From: a virus
Reading direction: 5' to 3' (one strand)
Length of the DNA stretch: 50,546 nucleotides
IMG/VR virus record: IMGVR_UViG_3300022700_000305
Location: 1 to 50,546 of that record
Below, in pieces: positions 33,348 through 42,300 of the stretch (positions within the stretch are counted from its first letter, which is position 1; each line of letters begins with the position of its first letter). The position numbers and the translations under genes were made by a program. The notes under the pieces were generated by a model. The model did no database searches. It saw nothing but the letters and a program-made list of their open reading frames with translations, and was not told the origin of the DNA.

Positions 33348-34003
33348 CAACAACTGGTGATATATTAAGAGATGTTATTGAGGAAGAAATCAACGATATA
33401 TGGACTAGTGTTCCTGGTAAAGTAATGAATGTTCATGAAGATAAGTTGAAGGTTGATGTAATCCTGAAAGTTAAATGGCTAGATAATCCCATAAGATTAA
33501 ATAATGTAAGAATAGTGTTTCCACAAGGCAGTGGTGCGAAAATAATGTTTAAAATTGAAAACGGTGATAATGTACTTATGATTTTTAGTAAATATGCTGT
33601 TGACTGTCTGCATACTTCACGTATTATTGACGTCGAGCAGGATGATACATTTGATATAAATGATGTGGTTGCATTACCGGGATTCGCATTAGATTCAAAT
33701 CTATCTGATGATTTCCATGGTATGCCGATAAGCATACCTAATGGGATACATTTGGTAACTGAAGGTGAAGTAGTAGTTTCTTCAGAAACGTTTAAGTGGC
33801 ATGACGGTGAAACGTTTTATGATATATTAACATCAACAACGGGATCATTAGGAGGTTTAGATTTTATTGCTAGTCAAACTGAACCCGATTTAACAATTAG
33901 CCAGGCCGCGGTCTGGACAAAGTTGGATGCAGGAGGAACACCTGTTTCGGATTATTTTATTGCTAAAACACAAAATGGACAATATGGAGTTGAGTTAGGA
34001 TGA
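33344..34003 (+). CDS. Central spike protein (Gp138/gpV-like)
   Basis: A 219-residue protein with an OB-fold-like N-terminus (GKVMNVHEDKLKVDVILKVK, then DNPIRLNNVRIVFPQGSGAK, then GDNVLMIFSKYAVD) of the Gp138/gpV spike type. The C-terminus, IASQTEPDLTISQAAVWTKL to the end, is a fibre-tip module also found at the ends of the fibres at 1-2358 and 3304-4524. It would pierce the host envelope on contraction. The gene is coupled to both neighbours by 4-nt overlaps. Confidence 0.8.
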   Translation: MTTTGDILRDVIEEEINDIWTSVPGKVMNVHEDKLKVDVILKVKWLDNPIRLNNVRIVFPQGSGAKIMFKIENGDNVLMIFSKYAVDCLHTSRIIDVEQDDTFDINDVVALPGFALDSNLSDDFHGMPISIPNGIHLVTEGEVVVSSETFKWHDGETFYDILTSTTGSLGGLDFIASQTEPDLTISQAAVWTKLDAGGTPVSDYFIAKTQNGQYGVELG

Positions 34004-34353
34004 AAACATTACAGATGAACGATAATTGGGATATCGATATAACGGATAATGCATTTAGTATGATAGAAGGAAACGATAAAACGCTGCAGGATATCGAAAT
34101 GGTTGTTAAGACTGTAAAGGGCGAAAATATTTTTTATGAACAAATGGGAATACCATGGATACAAATAATGCAAAACCCGACTGAAAGTAATGTTAGAAAC
34201 GCGATAATAAGCGCCCTCAACCAATCACCCTTAAATGTTGCACTAGAAGAAATCAATATTGATAATGACTATGAAAATCGAGTAATGAATATTACTGTAA
34301 AATTTAGGCTTCAAAATGAAGTAAATGAAGTTTCAATCGAGGTAGGTGTGTAA
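34000..34353 (+). CDS. Baseplate wedge protein (gp25/gpW-like)
   Basis: A 117-residue protein with the gp25-like pattern: MNDNWDIDITDNAFSMIEGN, then LQDIEMVVKTVKGENIFYEQ with G-x-P (MGIPW), then VRNAIISALNQSP and a final strand. The T4 gp25 family links the sheath to the wedges and is universal in contractile systems. It is followed by gpJ. Confidence 0.85.
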   Translation: MKTLQMNDNWDIDITDNAFSMIEGNDKTLQDIEMVVKTVKGENIFYEQMGIPWIQIMQNPTESNVRNAIISALNQSPLNVALEEINIDNDYENRVMNITVKFRLQNEVNEVSIEVGV

Positions 34354-34354
34354 A

Positions 34355-35503
34355 ATGAGTTACGGATTAGACGATGATTTTGGATTTGATAGGAAACCAC
34401 TATCACAAATAACTGAAGATATGCAAGATAGAGCAAAGGAACAATTTGGTGATGATATTGATTTAACAGAGACATCGCCTTTGTCGCAAATAATCAATAC
34501 AGTTGCATTAGAAATCGCTCAAATGTGGGATATAGCAGAAGACGTATATTATTCTGCGTTTTTAGAATATGCATCCGGACAAGATCTCGATAGAATTGGT
34601 ATGTTAGTAGGAGTTTATAGAACCCCTGCTCAATTCTCAACCGGCGAAGTTACTATAAATACAGGTAATGAATATGTTATCATCAAAGGCCGTGATGACT
34701 ATGATCAACCTCTTAAGGTAGCTACTGACGGTGGTAAAGTATTTGTTGTTACTGAAAGCACAGAGGTTGCCACATCAACTGATTCGGTTACAGTAAATGT
34801 CCAAGCCGCTGAACAAGGACCGTCATATAATGTAACTGCTGATACTATTACAGAATTCTATGCAAACATACCGTCTGGTGTAGAATCAGTAACAAATAAT
34901 AACGCAACAACTGGAGGGTCTTCAGTTGAATCAGATGCTTCGTTTAGACCGAGGGTTAGAAACGCAGTTATCGATAGAGGTTTAGCAACTAAATCTTCGC
35001 TTGAATCAGCAATTAATGACGTTGATGGTGTTAGATCAGTATATATTGAACAAGTACAACCGGGTGAAATTAACATATACGTAGGTATTGAATCTGGATA
35101 CACAGAATCTGATGTACTAACCGCAGTTGATAATGCGGTCGACGAAACAAAGGCTTTTGGTGTACAAGCAAATGCAGCCGAATCGGTTACTGGTATAGAT
35201 GTTAGTGTACAGGGTACGATCACGACAACAGATGAACCAGGAATAACAGAAAGCGATGCTGTTGATGAAATCGAAAGCCAGATTATAAGTTATATGAACG
35301 GATTAGAACCAGGCGATGATGTTGTGTATGCAAAAATGTATGACGTAATATATAATACTGCTGATTGGGTATATGATATAGCCGGATTAAACATTAAAGA
35401 AGGAACCGGTTCATGGCAAATAACAAACATCAGTATAGATTCCGATGAGATAGCTACACCAGTTGACAAAGCAACTATGGATATTTCAGTATCAATACCG
35501 TGA
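34355..35503 (+). CDS. Baseplate wedge protein gpJ-like
   Basis: A 382-residue baseplate J family protein. ATG 34355 lies one base after the previous stop. The sequence DIDLTETSPLSQIINTVALE, then ASGQDLDRIGMLVGVYRTPA is the classic start of this family, and VESDASFRPRVRNAVIDRGL, then GVRSVYIEQVQPGEINIYVG is its middle. It would form the wedge that triggers sheath contraction. Confidence 0.92.
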   Translation: MSYGLDDDFGFDRKPLSQITEDMQDRAKEQFGDDIDLTETSPLSQIINTVALEIAQMWDIAEDVYYSAFLEYASGQDLDRIGMLVGVYRTPAQFSTGEVTINTGNEYVIIKGRDDYDQPLKVATDGGKVFVVTESTEVATSTDSVTVNVQAAEQGPSYNVTADTITEFYANIPSGVESVTNNNATTGGSSVESDASFRPRVRNAVIDRGLATKSSLESAINDVDGVRSVYIEQVQPGEINIYVGIESGYTESDVLTAVDNAVDETKAFGVQANAAESVTGIDVSVQGTITTTDEPGITESDAVDEIESQIISYMNGLEPGDDVVYAKMYDVIYNTADWVYDIAGLNIKEGTGSWQITNISIDSDEIATPVDKATMDISVSIP

Positions 35504-35507
35504 TATA

Positions 35508-36077
35508 ATGTATGATGATGAGATGCTAGAAAAATTGCCCAATTTCTGGGCAAAGGATGAAGATAGCAATGTAGCCAAATTAATGAGGATCATAGGTGAA
35601 GAACTAGATGAGATTTGGACAGAATTAATGCTTCAAAAGACAGACAGATCGGTAGAATTTGGATCAGCTGAATCTGTACGGGTGCTGGCACGTAACATCG
35701 GATTATATCAAAAACCTGGCGAAGATAAAGAAGCATTTAAACAAAGAATTAAAAGCCATGTACAAGGTGCAGTAGGCGGTGGTACATTAGAACAGCTATC
35801 GTTCTCTATGGAACAATTTCTAACGAAAGAAAGCTATTATATGTTTTCTGAAACAGATCCTGGTGAATTTGATTTTTACTACCAAACTTATGGACTGACG
35901 GTAGATGATAGCGTTGTCGAAGAACAAATAAACAAGTATAAAGCAGCTGGTATAAATGTAACATTCCATGATATAACTGGTTGGACAACTGAAATCGATA
36001 TTCAAGAAGATGATGAGATTGCCGCTGCTAGATGCGGTACTGCATTAGTTGGTCATGGTAATATTGTAGGAAGTTGA
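35508..36077 (+). CDS. Tail protein I (gpI-like wedge)
   Basis: A 189-residue protein. ATG 35508 lies 4 nt after the gpJ stop. MLEKLPNFWAKDEDSNVAKL, then IGEELDEIWTELMLQKTDRS, then KEAFKQRIKSHVQGAVGGGT fits tail protein I / Mu gp48-like wedges, which follow gpJ in compact baseplates and link to the fibres. The C-terminus ends in a Cys- and Gly-containing tail. Confidence 0.8.
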   Translation: MYDDEMLEKLPNFWAKDEDSNVAKLMRIIGEELDEIWTELMLQKTDRSVEFGSAESVRVLARNIGLYQKPGEDKEAFKQRIKSHVQGAVGGGTLEQLSFSMEQFLTKESYYMFSETDPGEFDFYYQTYGLTVDDSVVEEQINKYKAAGINVTFHDITGWTTEIDIQEDDEIAAARCGTALVGHGNIVGS

Positions 36078-36082
36078 TATTT

Positions 36083-36526
36083 ATGAAGGAAGAATGTGGA
36101 TTAAAAGGTAAAGTAACAGTTACAAATGAGAACGGAACAATATTGTGGGAAAGCGATAACCTAATACTTAACACAGGATTAAATGACGTAATAAGTATGA
36201 TAGGATTTTCGACTGCAAAACCATATAGTGTAATTGCATTAGGTGACAATAATACAGGTGCTTCAGGAACTCAAACAGACCTACAAGGTTCAGAAATACG
36301 GAGGAGTACAACAGTAAATTCTTATGCTGGTATTGGACAAATGACAGCACACGCTACGTTTGAAATAGCTACTGCAGGTGGTGAAGATCATTATGAAGCT
36401 GTATTCGCAAACGCAGACAGTTCATCAGGAAACAGAAAATGTTTATCCAGAGTAGTAATGGGTGACGGTGTTCATGTTGATGAGAACGAGGAGATAACGT
36501 ATACATGGGAAGTAACAGTCGTATGA
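36083..36526 (+). CDS. Distal tail / fibre-associated protein
   Basis: A 147-residue beta protein (LKGKVTVTNENGTILWESDN, then IALGDNNTGASGTQTDLQGS, then AGIGQMTAHATFEIATAGGE). This pattern, with LGDNNTxASxTQTxL, is frequent in small proteins beside phage fibres and gpI. ATG 36083 is used because the previous gene ends at 36077. It may join a fibre to the baseplate or act as a chaperone. Confidence 0.65.
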   Translation: MKEECGLKGKVTVTNENGTILWESDNLILNTGLNDVISMIGFSTAKPYSVIALGDNNTGASGTQTDLQGSEIRRSTTVNSYAGIGQMTAHATFEIATAGGEDHYEAVFANADSSSGNRKCLSRVVMGDGVHVDENEEITYTWEVTVV

Positions 36527-36536
36527 GGTGATTTAT

Positions 36537-37160
36537 ATGGGAGAATATACTAAAACTGATTGGAGTTATGGAGATAAGATAGGCGCATCATTACTTGACA
36601 ATATGGAAGACGGAATTGAATACGCTAATGAGAGTTTGATATCGTATGGGTCAGGTTCACCGTCCGGTGGCCAAAATAACGATCTATATTTCGATGATGA
36701 AAATAATGCGATATATTTTAGAGAAGGCGGAAGTTGGACTGAGGTTCAAACATTCATAGACAGGGATATAGGTCAAGGCCTAAGGTTTAATGCGAGTGAA
36801 CAGATCGAAGTTGGTATAGGTAACGGCTTAGATTTTGATGATGCTGACTGGTTAGAGGTTGATCCAAGTGAGTTTGCAGGATTAGGCGTAGACTCAACTG
36901 GCGGACATATGAGATTAGACCAAATTCAAACAGGATCTGTCACAAACCTTACTAGTGGTAATTCATCGAGTATAGAAGTGCAAGACGGAGGACCGTTCTA
37001 TGTAGCATTCTATGTTGCTCATGATGATACTAGTGGTGACGCAGAAGTGTCATACACACAACTACATAGAGACGGAGATACATACCCAAGGATAAAGTTC
37101 ACAAACGACGGTACTGCTCAATGTGATATCCAATATAGTGTATTCAGGGCACATTTATAA
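36537..37160 (+). CDS. Distal tail fibre protein
   Basis: A 207-residue acidic protein. ATG 36537 has AGGTGA upstream. It opens KTDWSYGDKIGASLLDNMED, a fibre-attachment-type motif, then PSGGQNNDLYFDDENNAIYF and a beta-rich C-terminus (GGPFYVAFYVAHDDTSGDAE). It closes the structural operon; the next gene has its own promoter. It is a probable short fibre joined to gpI. Confidence 0.75.
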   Translation: MGEYTKTDWSYGDKIGASLLDNMEDGIEYANESLISYGSGSPSGGQNNDLYFDDENNAIYFREGGSWTEVQTFIDRDIGQGLRFNASEQIEVGIGNGLDFDDADWLEVDPSEFAGLGVDSTGGHMRLDQIQTGSVTNLTSGNSSSIEVQDGGPFYVAFYVAHDDTSGDAEVSYTQLHRDGDTYPRIKFTNDGTAQCDIQYSVFRAHL

Positions 37161-37171
37161 ATGGACACATA

Positions 37172-37189
37172 TCCAGTACCTTTAAATAC
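37172..37189 (+). promoter_or_regulatory. Archaeal promoter of the metallophosphoesterase gene
   Basis: TCCAGTACCTTTAAATAC keeps the TATA box and the TCCA of the BRE. A perfect 6-bp inverted repeat (CAGTAC 37174-37179, GTACTG 37192-37197) brackets the TATA box. Initiation about 25 nt downstream falls near 37210. Confidence 0.75.
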
Positions 37190-37208
37190 TAGTACTGTAT
37201 TTATTATA

Positions 37209-37259
37209 ATGCCCGAAAACCGGAAAGTGGGGTTATTTCCCTTCTTTCCTATTATGTGA
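37209..37259 (+). CDS. Possible 16-residue leader peptide
   Basis: ATG 37209 lies almost exactly at the expected transcription start and reads MPENRKVGLFPFFPIM, stopping 5 nt before the metallophosphoesterase ATG. It could be a leaderless control peptide. Its codons overlap the hairpin at 37222-37249. Confidence 0.3.
   Translation: MPENRKVGLFPFFPIM
37222..37249 (+). other. Leader hairpin before the metallophosphoesterase gene
   Basis: GGAAAG 37222-37227 pairs with CTTTCC 37244-37249, with an inner GGG/CCC stem. The two-part stem with an internal loop resembles the first arm of the RNA element at 19372-19399. Confidence 0.45.
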
Positions 37260-37264
37260 TTATT

Positions 37265-38320
37265 ATGGCAATTGAAGATGATGTAGTAAACGTACTCCGG
37301 CAAAATCCAGATGGGTTGACAGCGGAGGAGTTAGCAGTCGAATTAGGAAGGAATTCTAAAGATATGGCTAAATCAGGACATAGTGCAGTGTACGAAGCGA
37401 AGAAGAACGATAGTAGACTAGAAGAAAAGATCGATAAAAAATGGATAAGTGAACAGGAATGTTATAAATATTTTGTTAAGGGTATTGATAGAGAAGCTTT
37501 ATATGACAGTATAGCTAAAACAAGTGAAATATTGAGACAGGATGTACCAAGAAGAGATGGTGTAGATGTTGTACTTGAAACAGATGAACCAATAATGCTG
37601 GTAATATTAAGTGATTTACATTTAGGACATAAATATAGCGCATATGACCGCATTAAACGCGCTTGTAAACAGCTTTCTGATTATGATAACGTATATTTCG
37701 TTGGTCTCGGTGATCTCATTGATAACTCGCTTAATACGCACGCTCCGCAAGGGGCTCAGAACTTATCAGATAAAGATCAGCAGTTAGAAATGGTGAAACA
37801 TCTATTCTTAGATGTGATCGGTGGAGAAAAAATACTCAGGTTATACGAAGGTAATCATGAAATCAGAAGTTGGATAAGTGACCACTTTTTGCCCTCAAAA
37901 TGGATGGCGCTCCAGTATGCATCAACATACGGTTATTTTAGTGAACCATTTATCATCGAGATTGGAGACAAAAAATGGCAATTTTTCATGAGACACAAAG
38001 CGACAGGTGGTAGTCAATATGATCCAGTGCATAATTGTGTGAGGACCTGTTTATTTGACGGGGCAGAATTAGCCAGAGATGCCGATGTTGTCGTTACAGC
38101 GCACGAACACCAGCCTGGCATAGGTCAGTGGGTTGTTGGCGGAAAAATGCGATGGATGCTGTCAACACCTTGTATGGTCGACTTTGATGATTATGCCGAA
38201 AGAATCGGATTTGTATCAGGAATGGATACGAATATACCAGCTATTTACTTAAGAGAAGACGAAGAACCAGTGATCAGAATGGATTACAAGGACATTGTAA
38301 ATGATTACCTTGAGAAGTAA
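37265..38320 (+). CDS. Calcineurin-like metallophosphoesterase with N-terminal winged helix
   Basis: A 351-residue protein. Residues about 1-60 look like a winged-helix DNA-binding domain (VVNVLRQNPDGLTAEELAVE). The rest is a dimetal phosphoesterase: SDLHLGH, GLGDLIDN, GNHE, FMRHKAT and TAHEHQP supply the Asp, His and Asn metal ligands. Such enzymes cut nucleic acids, nucleotides or phosphoesters. The fusion to a winged helix is found in phage and archaeal nucleases of unknown substrate. It has its own promoter, leader ORF and hairpin, so it may be regulated apart from the structural genes. Confidence 0.88.
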   Translation: MAIEDDVVNVLRQNPDGLTAEELAVELGRNSKDMAKSGHSAVYEAKKNDSRLEEKIDKKWISEQECYKYFVKGIDREALYDSIAKTSEILRQDVPRRDGVDVVLETDEPIMLVILSDLHLGHKYSAYDRIKRACKQLSDYDNVYFVGLGDLIDNSLNTHAPQGAQNLSDKDQQLEMVKHLFLDVIGGEKILRLYEGNHEIRSWISDHFLPSKWMALQYASTYGYFSEPFIIEIGDKKWQFFMRHKATGGSQYDPVHNCVRTCLFDGAELARDADVVVTAHEHQPGIGQWVVGGKMRWMLSTPCMVDFDDYAERIGFVSGMDTNIPAIYLREDEEPVIRMDYKDIVNDYLEK

Positions 38321-38338
38321 TCCAAAACGTTTATATAG
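38321..38338 (+). promoter_or_regulatory. Archaeal promoter of the small membrane protein gene
   Basis: TCCAAAACGTTTATATAG starts one base after the metallophosphoesterase stop and lies 30 nt before the ATG at 38369. It differs from the consensus only in the TATA core. Confidence 0.8.
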
Positions 38339-38368
38339 GATGACCGTTTTTGATTTAATGGTGAAACA

Positions 38369-38656
38369 ATGGATCCAACATTGATGTTCTTAACAGTCCT
38401 AATCGCAGGTGCAGTAGGCGGAGCACTAAGACTATTGCTCAATGTACAGCATTTCAACAATCCAAAAGAATTAGGCAAAAACGCATTTATTGGAGCAGTA
38501 GCCGCATTTTTTATATATGCTACTGGTGTAGTAAGTGTTGCAGGACTGTTAATATACCCGATATTGATCGGAAGTGGTTTTGCAGGACCTAGTGTCCTTA
38601 GAGAATTCATCGAAAGGTATAAAGGTGAAGTTAAACCGTTAGCCGGTCTTGAATAA
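38369..38656 (+). CDS. Small multi-span membrane protein
   Basis: A 95-residue protein with two or three membrane helices (LMFLTVLIAGAVGGALRLLL; AFIGAVAAFFIYATGVVSVA; LLIYPILIGSGFAG) and a short charged C-terminus. Size and topology are holin-like, and it is expressed from its own strong promoter after the structural genes. No lysin is adjacent. The call as a holin is a guess; the membrane nature is clear. Confidence 0.75.
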   Translation: MDPTLMFLTVLIAGAVGGALRLLLNVQHFNNPKELGKNAFIGAVAAFFIYATGVVSVAGLLIYPILIGSGFAGPSVLREFIERYKGEVKPLAGLE

Positions 38657-38698
38657 TAAAAAAAAAACAATTTTTAAAATATTTTCTTTTCTTTTTAT
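38657..38698. terminator. Bidirectional A/T-rich terminator between convergent genes
   Basis: A run of ten A is followed by T-rich blocks (TTTTTAAAATATTTTC, then TTTTC, CTTTTT), giving U-runs on both strands. It separates the + strand membrane protein gene from nrdG on the - strand. Archaeal terminators are U-runs, so it can serve both directions. Confidence 0.7.
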
Positions 38699-39337
38699 TT
38701 ATACATTTCGGACGCTACATCTCTTAAAATTATGCTTTATATTTTCTTTTATGCCAATCAATTTATCCGCGTTCATTGATTGTTTATAATCTTTTACTTG
38801 TTGTAAATAATATCTTTTTGCAGGTTTTATTTCATCAACAATATTATATATATCACGTTCCGATAATTCAGCTACGGTAGTTCTGAACTCATAATCAATA
38901 TTCATTGTTTTTATCGTTTCAATACTTTCTCTAATATTATCGATGTTCACGTCTACATTCGTCACGTCACTATATTTCTCAAGTGGTGCCTTTATATCCA
39001 TCGCCACATAATCAATGTCAAGGTTCCGCAGCTTTTTTGGAAAACTACCGTTCGTATCTAATTTGACATCATAACCCATACATTTTACTTCATCAATAAA
39101 TGAAGATAGGTCATGGAGAAGCGGCTCACCACCACTAATCACAACACCGTCTATAAACTTTTTTCTATCATCTAAGTACGATATAATTTCTGAATCGTCA
39201 CTATAACCATCTGCATCTATGATATCAAAGTTGTGGCAATATGGGCATTTGAAGTTACATCCAGCTGTCCAAACTACTGAGCTTATCCGATTCGGGAAGT
39301 CCACATACGACAACTTCTTAAACCCAGCCACCTTCAT
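38699..39337 (-). CDS. nrdG: Anaerobic ribonucleotide reductase activating enzyme
   Basis: A 212-residue radical SAM protein. The cluster motif is CNFKCPYC (CxxxCxxC) in TAGCNFKCPYCHNFDI, followed by VVISGGEPLLHD. It opens the glycyl radical on NrdD. Its start overlaps the nrdD stop by one base, so the two are coupled. The N-terminal VAGFKKLSYVDFPNRISSVV is typical of the archaeal and anaerobic form. QueE-type activity was considered but the nrdD neighbour decides. Confidence 0.93.
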   Translation of the reverse strand: MKVAGFKKLSYVDFPNRISSVVWTAGCNFKCPYCHNFDIIDADGYSDDSEIISYLDDRKKFIDGVVISGGEPLLHDLSSFIDEVKCMGYDVKLDTNGSFPKKLRNLDIDYVAMDIKAPLEKYSDVTNVDVNIDNIRESIETIKTMNIDYEFRTTVAELSERDIYNIVDEIKPAKRYYLQQVKDYKQSMNADKLIGIKENIKHNFKRCSVRNV

Positions 39338-42300
39338 TATGCCACCCTGAATTCCTCACGATCCTTGTATTCCTGAGTCTTTCCTTCATTCCACTGATTG
39401 ACTGGTCTTAAATATCCAACAACCCGTGAATATATTTCACAAGCGCTACCGCAATCAGGGCATTCTTCCTTTTCACCTTCTATATATCCGCATCGGGGAC
39501 ATACGCTAAACGTAGGCGTTAATGTATAGTAGGGTAACTCAAAGTTATTTGCTATCTTTCTGACGAGATCTTTCGTCACTCCGATATCATCTATTTTTTC
39601 GCCTAAGAATCCATGGAGGACTGTTCCACCAGTATATTTGGTTTGTAACGGATCTTGTAACTCGAGTTCTTCGAAAATATCGGATGTGTACCCTACCGGT
39701 AACTGCGACGAGTTAGTATAGTAAGGTTTCGCATCCGGATCCTTTACCTGATTATATATCTTTATATCATCGAACTCTTCATCATCAAGTTTAGCCAATC
39801 TATAACACGTTGATTCAGCAGGCGTAGCCTCTAAGTTGAATATATCGCCCGTTTCTTCTTGGTAATCCGCTAGCTTATCTCTCATATGTACTAATACCTT
39901 TTCCGCAAATTCAATACCTTTATCAGTGCCTATATCAGTACCTTTCAAATTTAACAACATATCATTCATGCCAACTAATCCAATTGTCGAGAAATGATTC
40001 TTCCAATATTCGCCAAACCTATTTTCAATATCCGACAAGTAGAATTTTGAATACGGATGTAATCCTTGGCTTGTTAACCTTTCAATCACTTCTCTCTTCA
40101 CTACAAGGCTTTCCTTCGCAACTTCCATCCTCTCATCTAACATATCGAAAAACTCTTGCTCGTTAGACGCTTTATAGCCGATTCTAGGCAGGTTAATAGT
40201 TACAACACCAATACTACCAGTCTTTGGATTACTTCCGAATAAACCGCCACCACGTTTGCGTAACTCGCGATTATCCAGTCGTAACCGGCAGTTATGCGTT
40301 TTTAACCCATCTGATGTCTCAAAGTATGGTGATCCATCGTTTACTTGTAAACAATATACATAATTTGAATTATAGTTTATCTGTTCAATGTTCGTAATTT
40401 TAACAGCAAATGCATCTGAAACTTTATTATATATTCTACCGTTTTTAGGATCGCATTCATGAATAGTGTATAATGTTGTATCATACATTTTATCGTTTAA
40501 TTTATTATGCATCTCCTTTTCTCTCACATTTATCAACTTGTTTAACATAAACGCAACATTCTTCATTTGGTTTGCCAATTTCTGTGACGTTGTATAAATC
40601 TCTTTATCGGAACCATCACCTATTTTCCAGCCATCCCAGATACCTTCTAACATTTCCTTACCTAATTTTTGCAAATTTTTCAAATATTTGCCATCTTCAT
40701 CGCGTCCGACGAATTTTTGTGTTAATTCACGTATATGCTTTCCGTTAACAAACAGACTTAGAGATTTACCGGTATTTGGCTGTATTTGTAGATGCGAGGC
40801 TAAATTATTCACATATTTCTCTATAAACTCTATAATATCATCTTCATTTTCACCAATACTAAATTGTATTGCTGTATCTCCAAGCACATTTCCTTCGGCT
40901 AAATATAATCCAATGAATTTGCCTGTATCATAATTACCAACTCCATTAAAGCTTGGGAAGTTAGAACTAAATAACAACTTATCATTTTCATTTAGTTCGT
41001 CCGCAAATTTGTCGCCCTTTATGGTTGGGAATATATGATCCTCTGTAACTCTATAATTAAATCCATTTCTAAGTTCGATATCATACACTTCCTTTTTACC
41101 ATCTTTTTTATCCCTAGTTGTCTTTATCGGTTCTGCCGACACCCATTCTCCTTCTTGAGGTGCTTTAATTTCATCAAAAGAACGTTTATAAAGTTTTCTC
41201 AGTGAGATTGTTCTCACATCATCATCTGTTTTTACTGTTACTTCAGTATCGCCTGTAAAACAGCACATACTTCTCGCATCTTCTGGATTCATATCGCTAT
41301 TCACGTAATTCGAGAAGTAAGGTATACCGTACTTAGCCGTCATCTCCCAAACAGGATCTAATGTTTCATTGTCCCAGTCGAAGTCTTCTGTAATATTATA
41401 TGTTGGTATCGGGAATGTAAACGGCCTATTTTTAGCATCTCCTTCAATCATCACTTCTGCAAAAGCCCTATTCAACATATCCATCTCTTCCTGGAAATCG
41501 CTATATGTATCTTCAGTCATTTCGCCGCCAATTATCACGGCTTCATCTTCCATATATGATGGCGGTTCTAGATCCATCGTAATATTAGTAAATGGTGTCT
41601 GAAATCCGACTCTTGTTGGCACATTCATGTTAAAGAGGAACATCTGCATCTGCTGCTTTACTTGCTCATACGTTAAATCATCATGTCTTATGAAAGGTGC
41701 TAACAAAGTATCGAAGTTAGATATTGCTTGGGCTCCTGCGGCTTCACCCTGTAATGTATATAAGTAGTTAACGATTTGCATCAAAGCCACATTAAAATGC
41801 TTTGCGGGCTTGCTTTCTATTTTACCTTCCGCACCCTTAAATCCTTTGGTCAATATCTCTTTTAAGTCCCAACCAACACAATAAGGTCCTAATGTACCTA
41901 AATCATGTATATGTATGTCACCGGATTCATGAGCGTTTCCTATCTTAGGCGAATAAATCTTATTTAGCCAATAATCTGATACAATTGATTCCTTTGCATA
42001 CACATTTAAACCTTGAAGAGAATAACTCATATTGCTATTTTCTTTAACTTTCCAATCGCCCCTATCTAAATATTTATCTATCATTTCTATTCCTTCGAGC
42101 AGACCTCCTACCTTACGAATATCCTCATGCTGCTGTCTATATAAAATATACGCTTTAGCAGTCTTATAATGACCTCTTTCCATTAAGACTTTCTCAACCG
42201 TATCCTGGACATCCGAAACATCTGGTATTTCGCCATAATCTAAATCATTTTCAATCGTCTTTATTACATCACTAGTCATCGTATGTACTTCATCCAAATC

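Noticed and set aside
38699-39337. QueE (7-carboxy-7-deazaguanine synthase) in place of NrdG
   Set aside because: QueE is also a small radical SAM enzyme and queC is nearby, but the gene overlaps nrdD by one base and has the start typical of NrdG.
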